DNA from: Saprospira grandis str. Lewin
GTDB lineage: Bacteria; Bacteroidota; Bacteroidia; Chitinophagales; Saprospiraceae
NCBI RefSeq assembly: GCF_000250635.1
Contig: NC_016940.1
Coordinates: 620,001 to 684,000, forward strand
DNA: 64,000 bases
Direction of reading: 5' to 3'
Both the position numbers and the translations under genes were made by a program. The notes below the pieces were generated by a model that had not been told where the DNA came from, made no database searches, and saw nothing but the letters and a program-made list of their open reading frames with translations. Of this stretch, positions 33,560-43,883 are shown in pieces (position 1 is the stretch's first letter; each line of letters begins with the position of its first letter).

Positions 33560-34901
33560 TTACTTTCGATTATCCAAATACTCTTGTGACAAATAACTTG
33601 TGACAGGAATGTCTTCTTTTTTAAAGCCCCTCTTTCTTAGAAGTTTATAACTATCAGGGTTTTTAGTCTTATAATCGTAGTGATTTTTAGCTTTAACTTC
33701 TAAAAATCTAATCTGGCTAATTCCTACTACATATTTCTTTTTTCCAAAAGATTCGTTTGTTTCTATAGCAGTGGATGGCATATCTGCCATTTCTCCGTAT
33801 TTTGGTCGTATCTTTTCTCCCATTTCTCCTCTTATTATGTTTTCTATGTGTAGAGCTTCATATTCTCGTATAATCTTATGCTTCCTAGTATAGGAGTCAT
33901 ACAGTGCAGCCCGCCCTGCAGCTAGAGGCGAATCAAAAAATAATTGATCACCTCCGTCCTTCATACTTTCTGCCTCCAATCCTTGATCAGCCCTCCAAAC
34001 ATGTGCTAGTTCATGCGCAATTCTTTGTGTTTTTTCGTAACCTATATCATCAATTTTAGAACTAGGATTTAGATAGATAGTCGTAGCCACACCTTTCTCC
34101 GAATAATTATTGTCTTGCACCTCCACCATATTCTGCCCTTGAGGATTAGCATTGAAGTCCTTTATTGTGTGAACATGCTTAGATTTTTTCAAATCCTTCC
34201 AAATTTTTCTAAAAGTTTTAGATTTTCGTTTTAATTTTCTCACCCCTGCTTTTAGACTTTTCACGCCCTTTTTACCTAAAGATTTTTTATCCCATTTAAT
34301 TTTATCCCCTCTTGGGTCACTATACATTATTGGATTACCATCCATCATGTTATAAGGCGATTGATGAGGCTGAAAAACTGGATCGTTTGACCACCAACGG
34401 CCTATTCTAGCATCCATTTCTCTAAAGAAGGTTGTATTGTGCCCCTCACTAATTTCAGGTGATTTTTCCACCCCATTAAACCCAAAACGATACTCCTCCC
34501 CACTCACAAACTTGCGCCCAGGCATTTCCCAACCAAATGGGTAGTACAGACTAGCCGAAGAAACCTGCGCCAAATAATAATCTGCCTGCCCAGTTTGGCT
34601 GCTGTCTTGGCCCAAAGATTTATCACTGACCGTAGCCAGTACGTTGCCTAAGTGGTTGGAGAGCTCGTAGCGGCGGCGGCCCAGCTCTAGTTGCTGGTAG
34701 CTGCTTTGCGCCAAAGTGGTTTTGGCTAATGTTCTAATAGACCAATTAGCCGTGCCCGACTCATCCCGATACCTTAAAGCTAAGGCTTTTTTCAAGATCC
34801 CCAAACGGGCCGAACCATATAAATGCAGCTCATCCAAATACAAACTATCTTTGTCATCGACCAGCGCAATATTTTCTTCATTGTACTGATAAACCGCTCA
34901 T
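33560..34901 (-). pseudogene. Orphan RHS cassette 1: core fragment plus HExxH metallopeptidase-like tip
   Basis: Homology to the main RHS gene begins abruptly at ~34901 (AVYQYNEENIALVDDKDS...). It runs through the RHS-associated core (LYYPFGWEMPGRKF, YRFGFNG, DARIGRWWSNDPVFQPHQSPYN) and switches to a unique tip after YSDPRGDK. The tip (~240 residues) has basic helices, then RIAHELAHVWRADQG (HExxH zinc site) and a downstream REYEALHIENIIRGE helix. This arrangement resembles M91/NleD-type effector peptidases found in RHS proteins. No start codon, signal peptide or upstream RHS repeats are present; the first in-frame ATG (34843) is internal. Probably a silent tip reservoir that recombines with the main gene; expression is not expected. 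Confidence 0.8.
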
Positions 34902-34920
34902 ATGCAAAATGCCAATAACC

Positions 34921-35082
34921 GCCTAGGGACAAGCCCCTAGGCTAGCTTTTTTAGACAGCCCTCTGCGAGGGCCTTTGGATATGGCCCTTCTCTGCAATCA
35001 CAACAGAGCAAAGCCGTAAATCATAATTTGAGGCCCTTTAGGGCTGACTCCATGGGATTAGCCTAGGGGCTTGTCCCTAGGC
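34921..35082. repeat. 162-bp element with perfect 23-bp terminal inverted repeats (MITE-like)
   Basis: 34921-34943 is the exact reverse complement of 35060-35082 (each contains CCTAGGGACAAGCCCCTAGG or its complement). The 116-bp middle carries small nested hairpins but no ORF. It sits 20 bp from the point where RHS cassette 1 homology breaks off, next to repeat copy M. It could be a miniature transposable element or encode a hairpin RNA. Confidence 0.7.
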
Positions 35083-35090
35083 GATGAACA

Positions 35091-35237
35091 GCAGGCGGCA
35101 AAGCCGCCATGGCCGAAGGCCAAACGGCCTAGCGATGTGCAGGGGTGGCCGAAGGCCAGACCCAGCGGGCGCAGCCCGCGCAGGGCCGAGCGAGCAGCGA
35201 GCCCCGAAACGTAGCGCCCGCCGAAGGCGGGAGGCCC
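35091..35237 (-). repeat. GC-rich palindromic intergenic repeat, copy M
   Basis: Minus orientation with GGCCTAGCGATG and a GGGAGGCCCC right end, preceded by GGCGGCAAAGCCGCC. Directly abuts the 162-bp inverted-repeat element. Confidence 0.85.
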
Positions 35238-35283
35238 CTATAGCAAAACAATGATATTCAATTCTACTACGCAAGCCTACATT

Positions 35284-35667
35284 CTAGTGAAGAATATTGG
35301 TTTTATCCTTTTTTAAAAGATACGCTGCAATAGCATTCAAATTTAATGTTATTGAATCTCCTCCCAAATCCCTTACTTTTGAATCTAAGTGAACATTATT
35401 ATTCATACATTTTTCTAGCTCTATAGCTAAAACTTTATTCTCAGGAAATTTTTTTATATAAAATTCAAAATCCACATGTCTTAATCTCGGAATATGACAG
35501 TAAGAGCAATAAACTAAAAACTGCTGTTTTCCTTCTTCCTCTAGTTCTAATACCTGATCTTCCTTTTTGAGGTTAATGCATTTCATGCATAAAACACCTA
35601 AATTTATTATAAAAAACAACCTAATTAAACCCTTTAGTTTTAGCTTTGGAATTCTGATACTTTCCAT
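35284..35667 (-). CDS. Small secreted CxxCH protein, candidate immunity gene of RHS cassette 2
   Basis: 127 residues from the ATG at 35667, overlapping the cassette 2 toxin end by 47 bp; a longer start at 35709 is possible. A hydrophobic N-terminal segment (LIRLFFIINLGVLCMKC) may be a lipoprotein signal. The middle has VYCSYCHIPRLRHVD, a CxxCH haem-c attachment motif, and the end has a helix ALNAIAAYLLKKD-like segment reminiscent of small cytochromes c. Position after a toxin tip suggests immunity, but a haem protein would be unusual for that. AT-rich like the tip. Both readings are tentative. Confidence 0.5.
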   Translation of the reverse strand: MESIRIPKLKLKGLIRLFFIINLGVLCMKCINLKKEDQVLELEEEGKQQFLVYCSYCHIPRLRHVDFEFYIKKFPENKVLAIELEKCMNNNVHLDSKVRDLGGDSITLNLNAIAAYLLKKDKTNILH

Positions 35668-37200
35668 ACCGTTTAAGAAAATCTTTAGCCCGTTCCTTTG
35701 TTCCTTCATGTTTATACACTTTTTTAGGATATTCTGTTAAAACACCATTTACAATCCATAAGTCTCTTTTTGCTTTAGAATCGATAGATAAATCTCCGTT
35801 AACATGACTCCCCATTAACCCTTTCCCGTCAAGAGTATGAGGTTCATTATATCCAAATTCGAGTCCTAGATTGTGTCCCAGTTCGTGTAGAAAAACTTCT
35901 TTAAGTCTTCCTCTATCAATATCTGCTTCTAATAACATAATATCTGAGTACATTTTAGCTCTTCCTTGAGTTATTCCCCCATCTTTATCTCCTGTTATAT
36001 CATCTACGATAATTGCTATATTTTCTCCATCTTTAATTTCCGATATAGAGTTAACAGACCTAACATTAACAGACACGTTAATATCTATAGGTACTTTATC
36101 GTCTGTAAGTCTATTTTTAATCCCATCTTGTGTAGTATACCTATAATTAACCCTCTCGTTCAGTTTTGTGCTAAAGACTTTTTTATCGTTCATGGAACTT
36201 AAATTTATGCTACCAGACTGATATTCATAATCTCCCTTCCTACTTAAATTAACAACAGCAACATTAACTTCAACGTCTACAATACGCCTTATCACTGTTC
36301 CTTTAGCATTTTTTACATCTCTTATTGTCACTACAATATCTTTTCCGTCAGGATCAACATAAATTATAGGGTTGTTCCCTATGCCATTATAGGGACTCAT
36401 TCCAGGGTACTTCGATTGTAAAGGATCCACAGACCACCATCGGCCAATTCTCCCATCATAATTTCTTGCGCCAAAGTCAAGGTTTCCATCTGCAATCTCA
36501 GGATTTCCTTCCTTCCCATTAAACCCAAAACGATACCCCTCCCCACTCACAAACTTACGCCCAGGCATTTCCCAACCAAATGGGTAGTATAGGCTTGCAG
36601 AAAAAACCTGCGCCAGATAATAATCTGCCTGTCCAGTTTGGCTGCTGTCTTGGCCCAAAGATTTATCACTGACCGTAGCCAGAACGTTGCCTAGGTGGTT
36701 GGACAGCTCGTAGCGGCGGCGGCCCAGCTCTAGTTGCTGATAGCTGCTTTGCGCCAAAGCCGTTTTGGCTAATGTTCTAATAGACCAATTAGCCGTGCCC
36801 GACTCATCCCGATACCTTAAAGCTAAGGCTTTTTTCAAGATTCCCAAACAGGCCGAGCCATATAAATGTAGCTCCTCCAGATAAAGACTATCTCTATCCC
36901 CAACTACAGCTATATCCGCTTCATTAAATTGATAAACTGCCAGCACATTCCCCTGAGGGTCACGGACATAATACTGCCCCTCTGACCGAATATCTACAGG
37001 ACCATCTACATACAATTTCTTTTTGGCCAAGCGGTTGCCCATGGGGTCATACTCATATTGCAAGATCGAGGGGCCCGGCTTACCCGCCTCAAAATGAACC
37101 TCTTGAACCTTACCTTCTACGTTCCAAACTATCTCCTCAATCTGCTCCGAGCTATCTCGAACCAAATTGCCGATTTCATCATATTCATAGTTTTCTGAGG
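35621..37200 (-). pseudogene. Orphan RHS cassette 2: core fragment plus zinc metallopeptidase-like tip
   Basis: RHS homology starts at ~37200 (NYEYDEIGNLVRDSS), directly next to repeat copy N. It continues through the RHS core (EYDPMGNRLAKKKLYVDG, YYVRDPQGNVLAVYQ, YYPFGWEMPGRKF, DGRIGRWWSVDPLQSKYP). The tip begins near PDGKDIVVTI. It contains EVFLHELGHNLGLEFGYNE, a HExxH motif with the metzincin-like HxxxGxxF spacing, and GKGLMGSHVNG, where a methionine turn could lie. The frame is open upstream only through the repeat, with no natural start or signal peptide. A CxxCH gene overlaps its end. Likely a silent cassette. Confidence 0.8.
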
Positions 37201-37203
37201 ATG

Positions 37204-37322
37204 TTTTTGGGGCCTGCCGCCTACGGCGGCCGGGCCCTTGCAGGGCTCGCAGGTCTGCTCGGCCCTGCGCCAGCAAGCTGGCTGGGTCTGCCGCTGCGCG
37301 GCACCCTTGCAGGCCCCTAGGC
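37204..37322 (+). repeat. GC-rich palindromic intergenic repeat, copy N
   Basis: Plus orientation; its GGGGCC end is the 5' breakpoint of RHS cassette 2. The reading frame of the cassette joins the repeat at the same codon as in cassette 3 (APKTSS). Confidence 0.85.
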
Positions 37323-37653
37323 CGAATGGAAGTTCTGCGCTTCGGCCATCCTTTGATAAAAATTTTAGGCTAGTCAAGGCATTTTTTAAAGGCATAGCCG
37401 TAGCTATGGCTGAGAAAAATAACGCAGAATAGCAAGAAATTAAAGCAAAGGATAGAAGTGGCAGGGCTTTCATTTGGCCTTTGCCTGCGGCGGCTTCGCC
37501 GCCTGCTAGCTGTGGCTGCAGGTTAAAACCAGCAGCCAATTTATAAACGGCACAACAAGAGATCCTAGCAATCCAGCTGGCTTGAGGCTATGCCTCGAAA
37601 GCATAAGCCATAAAATGGAGGCGATTCAGGATGGGCACACTCCACTTTCATTA
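37323..37653. other. Intergenic stretch upstream of RHS cassette 2
   Basis: No gene seen. It contains a GGCGGCTTCGCCGCC palindrome at ~37488-37502 and inverted CATAGCCGTAGCTATGG near 37393. Open frames here have no coding character. Confidence 0.45.
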
Positions 37654-38184
37654 CTATAGCAAGCTAATTATTTGTGTCTGCCCTTCACAGACAATATTTA
37701 AATGAGCTCGTTTAGTATTTAGTCCCTTAGAAGCCATATATGATTTTAAGTAAGTTTCAACTCTTTTTTGGATATCTAGCGAAAAATTGCATGGCTTCAT
37801 TTTATAAATATAAAAATCCAAGATCTCTACTTCTCCCTCCTTCCATTGGTTAATATGAACCAATGAGGCTTTCATGAATTTTTCGAAGAATCTAGTTAAT
37901 TGACTATCCACAGAGTAAGTGCCGTTCTGTATTACGGTTCCACTATGGTCGTAAATTTCCCAGCTACCATCCTTAATACCATTTTTATACGTTCCTCTAC
38001 TAGAAACACTCCCATCCTCATAAAAGCAAACTACCTTTCCCGTCACAAGCCCTTTGCTATCCTTGTATTTTAACAAGAACTTGTCATAGTATGTTAATTC
38101 ACAGCTAACCTCTTTCACCTTAAAACAAGAAATAACAATTAAAGCCAATAGAGGAATCAATAAATATTTAACGTTTGTTGTCAT
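37654..38184 (-). CDS. MORN/YwqK-like lipoprotein, candidate immunity protein for RHS cassette 3
   Basis: 176 residues. The N-terminus MTTNVKYLLIPLLALIVISC is a lipoprotein signal with Cys at 20. Residues ~45-95 hold repeats of the MORN/YwqK type: GLVTGKVVCFYEDGSVSSRG, TYKNGIKDGSWEIYDHSG, TVIQNGTYS. YwqK-like proteins are recurrent antitoxins/immunity proteins beside polymorphic toxins. The start overlaps the end of the cassette 3 toxin by 17 bp, suggesting translational coupling. AT-rich. Immunity role inferred from family and position. Confidence 0.7.
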   Translation of the reverse strand: MTTNVKYLLIPLLALIVISCFKVKEVSCELTYYDKFLLKYKDSKGLVTGKVVCFYEDGSVSSRGTYKNGIKDGSWEIYDHSGTVIQNGTYSVDSQLTRFFEKFMKASLVHINQWKEGEVEILDFYIYKMKPCNFSLDIQKRVETYLKSYMASKGLNTKRAHLNIVCEGQTQIISLL

Positions 38185-39790
38185 ATTGTTTTATACCCAT
38201 TTTAATTGCATCAATATCTCTTTGCTCATCACCATTTCCATCAGTTTGGCCACTTTCATCCTTCTTAATCTGGTTATCATTTGACCCTCTCAATAACGTT
38301 TTAGTAGTGTATCCATATGCTCGCCCCCAGTAGCCATAAGATATATTCCCATAGTCATCATACCTTGTCAGTCTTCCATTCAACATTGACCATTCTCCAA
38401 TTACAATCGCAGCGTACGAAGGAATTTTATCTAAGTTAGATCTGCTTGTACTCTTCAAGTCAAAGGGCGCATTATCAGTCACTAAATTCGCAAAGTTCCA
38501 GTCTCCTCTAACTGTAAATATCATTTCAGCAAGTAAATTTTGAGTATGACGCACATCATATTTATCACCTTCTGCCCTGAATAAACTTTCATAGTCAAGT
38601 ACTAAACTATTAAATTCTACACTCATATCCAGAAGGTCTTCTTGATAAACTTGTCCTCCAACGGGAGCTGCAAAGCGTCCAGTTACTTCCTGTCTCTGAG
38701 CCCTTAATGGATGATTTTTTCGGAAAGAATTTCCTGTAATCCCTGCCAACCGACCAGCCTCTTTATCTTTCTTATTACCTATAGAATATTTCAAAGGCTC
38801 AGCAGTCTTAAATGGATTATCCGAATCATAATTCTTTGATTGATCATTCACTACATAGACTGGACTTTGCAAAATAGACATATTCATTTCCCTTCGTTCA
38901 ATTAACTTTCCACTGATACTGCTGTATATACTTGTATCGCCTAAAGCATCAGACATAATGATCGGATTACCTTGAAAGGTGTTATAAGGACTAATAGACG
39001 TCACAGGCCTTGGATCCACATTCCACCTTCTAGCTATTCGGCTATCATACTCCCAATACAAAGCAGTAGTATGTCCCTCTGCAATATCAGGATCCTCCTC
39101 TTGCCCATTAAACCCAAAACGATACTCCTCCCCACTCACAAACTTGCGCCCAGGCATTTCCCAACCAAATGGGTAGTACAAACTTGCCGAAGAAACCTGC
39201 GCCAAATAATAATCTGCCTGCCCAGTTTGGCTGCTGTCTTGGCCCAAGGATTTATCGCTGACCGTAGCCAATACATTACCTAGGTGGTTGGACAGCTCGT
39301 AGCGGCGGCGGCCCAGCTCTAGTTGCTGGTAGCTGCTTTGCGCCAAAGCCGTTTTGGCTAATGTTCTAATAGACCAATTAGCCGTGCCCGACTCATCCCG
39401 ATACCTTAAAGCTAAGGCTTTTTTCAAGATTCCCAAACGGGCAGAGCCATATAAATGCAGCTCGTCCAAATGCAAACTATCTTTGTCATCGACCAGCGCA
39501 ATATTTTCTTCGTTGTACTGATAAACCGCCAGCACATTCCCCTGCGGGTCACGGACATAATACTGCCCCTCTGACCGAATATCTACAGGACCATCAACAT
39601 ACAATTTCTTCTTAGCCAAGCGGTTGCCCATGGGGTCGTACTCATATTGCAAGACCGAGGGACCCGGCTTGCCTGCCTCAAAATGAACCTCTTGCAGCTT
39701 GCCTTGTACGTTCCAGACTATCTCCTCAATCTGCTCCGAGCTATCTCGAACCAAATTGCCGATTTCGTCATATACATAGTTCTGTGAGGA
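38168..39790 (-). pseudogene. Orphan RHS cassette 3: core fragment plus polymorphic toxin type 44-like tip
   Basis: RHS homology starts at ~39790 (QNYVYDEIGNLVRDSSEQI) right beside repeat copy O and follows the main gene closely through the core to RIARRWNVDPRPVTSISPYN. The tip starts near ALGDTSIYSS. Its last ~100 residues (AEMIFTVRGDWNFANLVTDN, DYGNISYGYWGRAYGYTTK, then a DIDAIKMGIKQY ending) match the pattern of the bacterial toxin 44 family. No start codon or signal peptide; the frame is open upstream only through the repeat. Paired with a YwqK-like immunity gene. Likely a silent cassette that can replace the main tip. Confidence 0.8.
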
Positions 39791-39792
39791 TG

Positions 39793-39955
39793 TTTTTGGG
39801 GCCTGCCGCCTGCGGCGGCCGGGCCCTTGCAGGGCTCGCAGGTCTGCTCGGCCCTGCGGGCTTCGCCCTTGGTCTGCCGCTGCGCGGCACCCTTGCAGGC
39901 CCCTAGGCCAAGTCGCTTCGCTCCTTTGCGGCGGCTTCGCCGCCTGTAGGATGGA
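39793..39955 (+). repeat. GC-rich palindromic intergenic repeat, copy O
   Basis: Plus orientation; its GGGGCC end is the 5' breakpoint of RHS cassette 3, at the same codon as for cassette 2 and copy N. Convergent partner of copy P. Confidence 0.85.
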
Positions 39956-40190
39956 TATCTATACCTGTAGGTTGAAACCTACAGCAACAAAAAAGGCCAT
40001 ACTAAACGCAATAAAAATGAGCCGAAGGTTAAAACCATCGGCCCATAACTAGCAAAACTAATTTCCTGCGTCTAGAAGGAGCGAAGCGACTGGCCTAGCG
40101 ATGGTAGGCAGTGCGGCAAAGCCGCAGACCAAGCAAAAACTTGTTTTTTGCGCAGGGCCGAGCGAGCAGCGAGCTGCCGAACGTAGCGCC
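39929..40190 (+). repeat. Long direct repeat, copy 2 (partner at 32641-32903)
   Basis: Nearly identical over ~262 bp to 32641-32903, same orientation; lies between the immunity gene of the main RHS protein and cassette 3. Confidence 0.85.
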
Positions 40191-40218
40191 GCAAGGCGAA
40201 GCCACAGCGGAGGCCCCA
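40080..40218 (-). repeat. GC-rich palindromic intergenic repeat, copy P
   Basis: Minus orientation: TGGCCTAGCGATGG ... GGAGGCCCCAAAAA. Contains the AAAACTTGTTTTTTGCGCAG module. Confidence 0.85.
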
Positions 40219-40338
40219 AAAACAACACTGATAAAGACATTAAATGTAAAAGCTAGAAAACAATCAGCGAGCTCTGTGATTTTTGTCTCGCAAAATTAGC
40301 CGAGTATAGACGTAAACTACGTATGGCGGATCCGCCTA

Positions 40339-40881
40339 TCAATTTTTATTTTTAAAAAAATTATAAAATGGATACTTTTTCTTTCCTACACAACTACACT
40401 CTCCAGCTAAGGACATTACTTCTTTACTAAAAGATAAATTTTCATTATTTATTACTGGCAACAACCTTTCTAATGAAATATATTTATTAGTTTGACCATC
40501 CCTAAATAAAGCAGTATGACTAACTCCTATTCGTAGGTATGGGTTAATACTACTAAAATATTGAAGATTTTTCAATGAACTTAAGTCAAAGTTCTTATCA
40601 TTTTCCAAATATAATATTGAATCAATTGTAAATTGGTAAAGGTAACAATTTCTTGACCACTCGAAACAATCACATTTACCCTTTGACACTTTACTTTGTA
40701 TAGTAAATGTAATAACGTAGTTTGTCATTGCCTCTAGTAATATAGTTTTCTCTTTCTTGTTACCAGATTCTATTACATCCCATTCATTCTTACTACTTTT
40801 AGGATTTTGAATATTCGTAAACTTAGAACTACCTACCTGAGAATTACCAAAAACACTACATAAAACTACAATCAACATCAT
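40339..40881 (-). CDS. Secreted protein, candidate immunity protein of the main RHS toxin
   Basis: 180 residues from the ATG at 40881; the frame is open further upstream into the RHS gene, but the stretch MMLIVVLCSVFGNSQVGSS forms a convincing signal peptide at this start. No domain recognised; it has cysteine pairs (GKCDCFEWSRNC, GECSCVGKKK). It lies just after the stop of the main RHS gene (40901), with which its start overlaps or nearly abuts. AT-rich and unlike the surrounding core. Position suggests immunity; not proven. Confidence 0.6.
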   Translation of the reverse strand: MMLIVVLCSVFGNSQVGSSKFTNIQNPKSSKNEWDVIESGNKKEKTILLEAMTNYVITFTIQSKVSKGKCDCFEWSRNCYLYQFTIDSILYLENDKNFDLSSLKNLQYFSSINPYLRIGVSHTALFRDGQTNKYISLERLLPVINNENLSFSKEVMSLAGECSCVGKKKYPFYNFFKNKN

Positions 40882-40900
40882 TAAAACCCTTTCCTTCAAC

Positions 40901-43513
40901 TTATTGCTGAAAAGGATATAACTGCATGTCTTTTGAAAAACTCTTAATTTGTACACCATCATTTACAATTTTAGTATTTCTATTAGAACCTTTAAAATAT
41001 GCATCATAATCGCCACCCAATGGTAGTCGCGTTGAAATTTGGGATTCTTTACCAGTGCCAGGAAATGCAACTCCAGTAACAGTATATCTCTTTCTATCTA
41101 CAAGAAAACTTGCTTTTTGTTCTTTAGTTAAGCTTCTGTTATTGATCATTCCAAGAGTTGTAGGTACTTCCAAATCTAGAGGAGTTCCATTTTCCTCAAA
41201 ACTGTAAGTGTATGTTGGAGATATACTTCCAGCTTCCAAAGAAAATATTTTTGCATCTAGTTCATCATATACATCATAATTTCTCATAGCAATTCCCTTT
41301 TCACTAAGGGTACTCATTCCAAAGTGACCTTTTGAAAATGAAAATGCATGATGCACTTCCTCAAACAAAGTATGAAATCGATTACCTCCATAGTGCTCAG
41401 ACATACTACCATATTTAATTTCAAATTTACCTATTTCTGCAGTTGAATAAAAACCACCTTCTTCTGTAGAAGAGTAACTAATTGTATATGTTTCCTCTAA
41501 ACTGTGAAGGTGGTCAATGTAACTTGCAAAGGTTTCGTTATACTTAGGATTGCTAATTTTACTGCCTACACTTATCCCCGACTTCTTCCATTTTTTCCGT
41601 TGCTTCCTACCTGCTTTCTTCCATAAATCATCAGTTAATTCTATCTCTTTAGATGTTCTTGATTCAATATCTCTTTCTGCTTGTTCATTACCATACACTA
41701 CAGTGGCACCAGAAGGATCTGTATTAGTTACTGGATTATTCATTGAAAGATTATAAGGCGACCAAGAGTAGTATAAACTTGCCGCAGGGTCAACAGATCT
41801 CCAGCGCCCAACTCTAGTATCTAAAGAGCGATAGGTTGTAGTATAACTACCCTCACTTACTTCATCTTCTTGCTCCACCCCATTAAACCCAAAACGATAG
41901 CCCTCCCCACTCACAAACTTACGCCCAGGCATTTCCCAACCAAATGGGTAGTACAAACTAGCCGAAGATACCTGCGCCAAATAATAATCTGCCTGTCCCG
42001 TTTGGCTGCTGTCTTGGCCCAAAGATTTATCACTGACCGTAGCCAGTACATTGCCTAGGTGGTTGGAGAGCTCGTAGCGGCGGCGGCCCAGCTCTAGTTG
42101 CTGGTAGCTACTTTGCGCCAAAGCCGTTTTGAGCAGACTCCCAGCAGGCAAACCAACGGCCCCCGACTCATCCCGATACCTTAAAGCTAAGGCTTTTTTC
42201 AAGATTCCCAAACGGGCCGAGCCATATAAATGCAGCTCCTCTAAATACAAACTATCTTTGTCATCGACCAGCGCAATATTTTCTTCATTGTACTGATAAA
42301 CCGCCAGCACATTCCCCTGAGGGTCACGGACATAATACTGCCCCTCCGATCGAATATCTACAGGACCATCTACATACAATTTCTTCTTGGCCAAGCGATT
42401 ACCCATGGGGTCATACTCATATTGCAAGACCGAGGGGCCCGGCTTGCCCACCTCAAAACGAACCTCTTGAACCTTACCCTGTACGTTCCAAACTATCTCC
42501 TCAATCTGCTCCGAGCTATCTCGAACCAAATTGCCGATTTCGTCATACACATAGTTCTGTGAATACAAAGCTACTACCCCATCTTGTCCTGGCTGACTAG
42601 TCAAATCGCCTACCGTTGACGCCCCTACGCCATCCGTTACATACTGCAATTGGTTATTATACAACTGCCCTGTAGCTTGGCTAGAAACCTCTGGCAATTG
42701 TGCAGGATCAACATCATAAGTATAATGATAGCTTAAATCATCTATCTGATTCCCTCTGGCATAACGCGATAAACTCAAGATATTTCCATTCGCATCATAG
42801 CTATATGATGACCGTGCTTCACAATCTCCTATGGCGCATCTTTTTGTCCAATATGCTCTAGGGCTATAGTAAGAATACCCTTCTGAACTCACGATCCGAT
42901 GCAACTGATCATACTGATACGCACTAGCATAACTACCTGAACCCATCCCCTCTCGAGCCAATTGTGGCAAAGCCGTCTGCATATAGGCGATATTGCCATT
43001 AAACAAGCCAGAAACTCCATCTTTCGATAGAATATCTCCTGACATATCACCCCATGCCGCTCCATCTATCAAAGATGAGCCCCCAATTGGCGTATAGGCC
43101 AACTCATTATAGCCCAAGCCATAAGCATACTCATCTCGACTAAACCAGCGATGACGGCCCGTCTCATGACCATCCGCTCCAGGATCTGTCCAAACCGCAT
43201 TCTTCACCAAGCCATTCACCCCAATAATCCAGCCCTGCAGGCTATAGCGATAATCAGAGCCCAATAGCTCTTCCCCCAACTCCACTCTCGCCAATGGTCC
43301 ATGCGCATAATAGTAATAACGCGCCTCCTTCTGCCACAAACGACCATCCTCTGAACTATAGGCCAAACGAAGACGATTGTCCGCATCATAACTGTACTTA
43401 TGATAAAACGCATCCGCTTCCCCGGCCTGATAGGCCACCTCCCGAACATTCCCCGACACTAAATCATAGGCATATTCTAGGCTAAAGCCTTTGTAGCCTG
43501 CCCAAAAAAGCAA
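40901..43513 (-). pseudogene. RHS repeat protein, 3' part (core and tip), split by IS element
   Basis: 870-codon frame whose first eight codons come from the IS end. RHS YD repeats (SLEYAYDLVSGNVREVAYQA, YSYDADNRLRLAYSSEDG) lead into the RHS-associated core (YPFGWEMPGRKF, DTRVGRWRSVDPAASLYY). A unique tip of ~270 residues follows from SGATVVYGNEQ. The tip has basic clusters (RKQRKKWKKSG) and RFHTLFEEVHHAFSFSKGHF; no known toxin family was recognised, though a metal-dependent hydrolase is conceivable. Joined with 44700-48997 across the IS, it completes a 2294-residue protein. On its own it lacks promoter and signal peptide. Confidence 0.88.
43488..43491. repeat. Target-site duplication of the IS element (left)
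   Basis: CCTT immediately before the IS left end; the same four bases follow the right end at 44700-44703. Confidence 0.8.
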
Positions 43514-43560
43514 CCATTAGTTATAGAAAATAATTATCTTAAAGAACAAAAACTAAAAGG

Positions 43561-43860
43561 ATGCGAAAAAGTAAATTCACGGAAAAGCAGAAGTTATCAA
43601 TTTTAGCTGAGCACGACAGCGGCCTTAGCGTAGCAGATTTGTGTAGAAAGCACCAAATAAGCCCAGCCACTTTCTATAAATGGAAAAGATCTAAAGAGCA
43701 GGAAGTTGACGATAAGGAGCGTTTAATCAAGGAATTAGAGGCCCAAAATGCTCGTTTAAAAAAGATGTATGCAGACTTAAGCATGAATTATGAAATTTTA
43801 GAAGAGGGCTATGCAATGGCAAAAAAGTACTTAACCCCAAAAGACAAGAAAGAGTCATAG
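43561..43860 (+). CDS. IS3-family transposase OrfA
   Basis: 99 residues. Helix-turn-helix of the transposase-8 type (KFTEKQKLSILAEHDSGLSV, LCRKHQISPATFYKWKR), followed by a leucine-zipper-like coiled coil (ELEAQNARLKKMYADLSM). OrfA binds the IS ends and regulates transposition; fused to OrfB by frameshifting it forms the active enzyme. Starts 69 bp inside the left end. Confidence 0.93.
   Translation: MRKSKFTEKQKLSILAEHDSGLSVADLCRKHQISPATFYKWKRSKEQEVDDKERLIKELEAQNARLKKMYADLSMNYEILEEGYAMAKKYLTPKDKKES
43821..43827 (+). promoter_or_regulatory. Programmed -1 frameshift site of the IS
   Basis: A-AAA-AAG in the orfA frame, the classic slippery heptamer. A -1 slip continues as VLNPKRQERVIDELSKKYS straight into the orfB frame, giving OrfAB. 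No RNA-structure stimulator was checked. Confidence 0.8.
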
Positions 43861-43883
43861 ACGAGCTGTCCAAGAAGTACAGT

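Noticed and set aside
37129-37539. 136-codon ORF between cassettes 2 and 3
   Set aside because: It overlaps the cassette core on the same strand and repeat N; the translation is repeat-derived and has no support.
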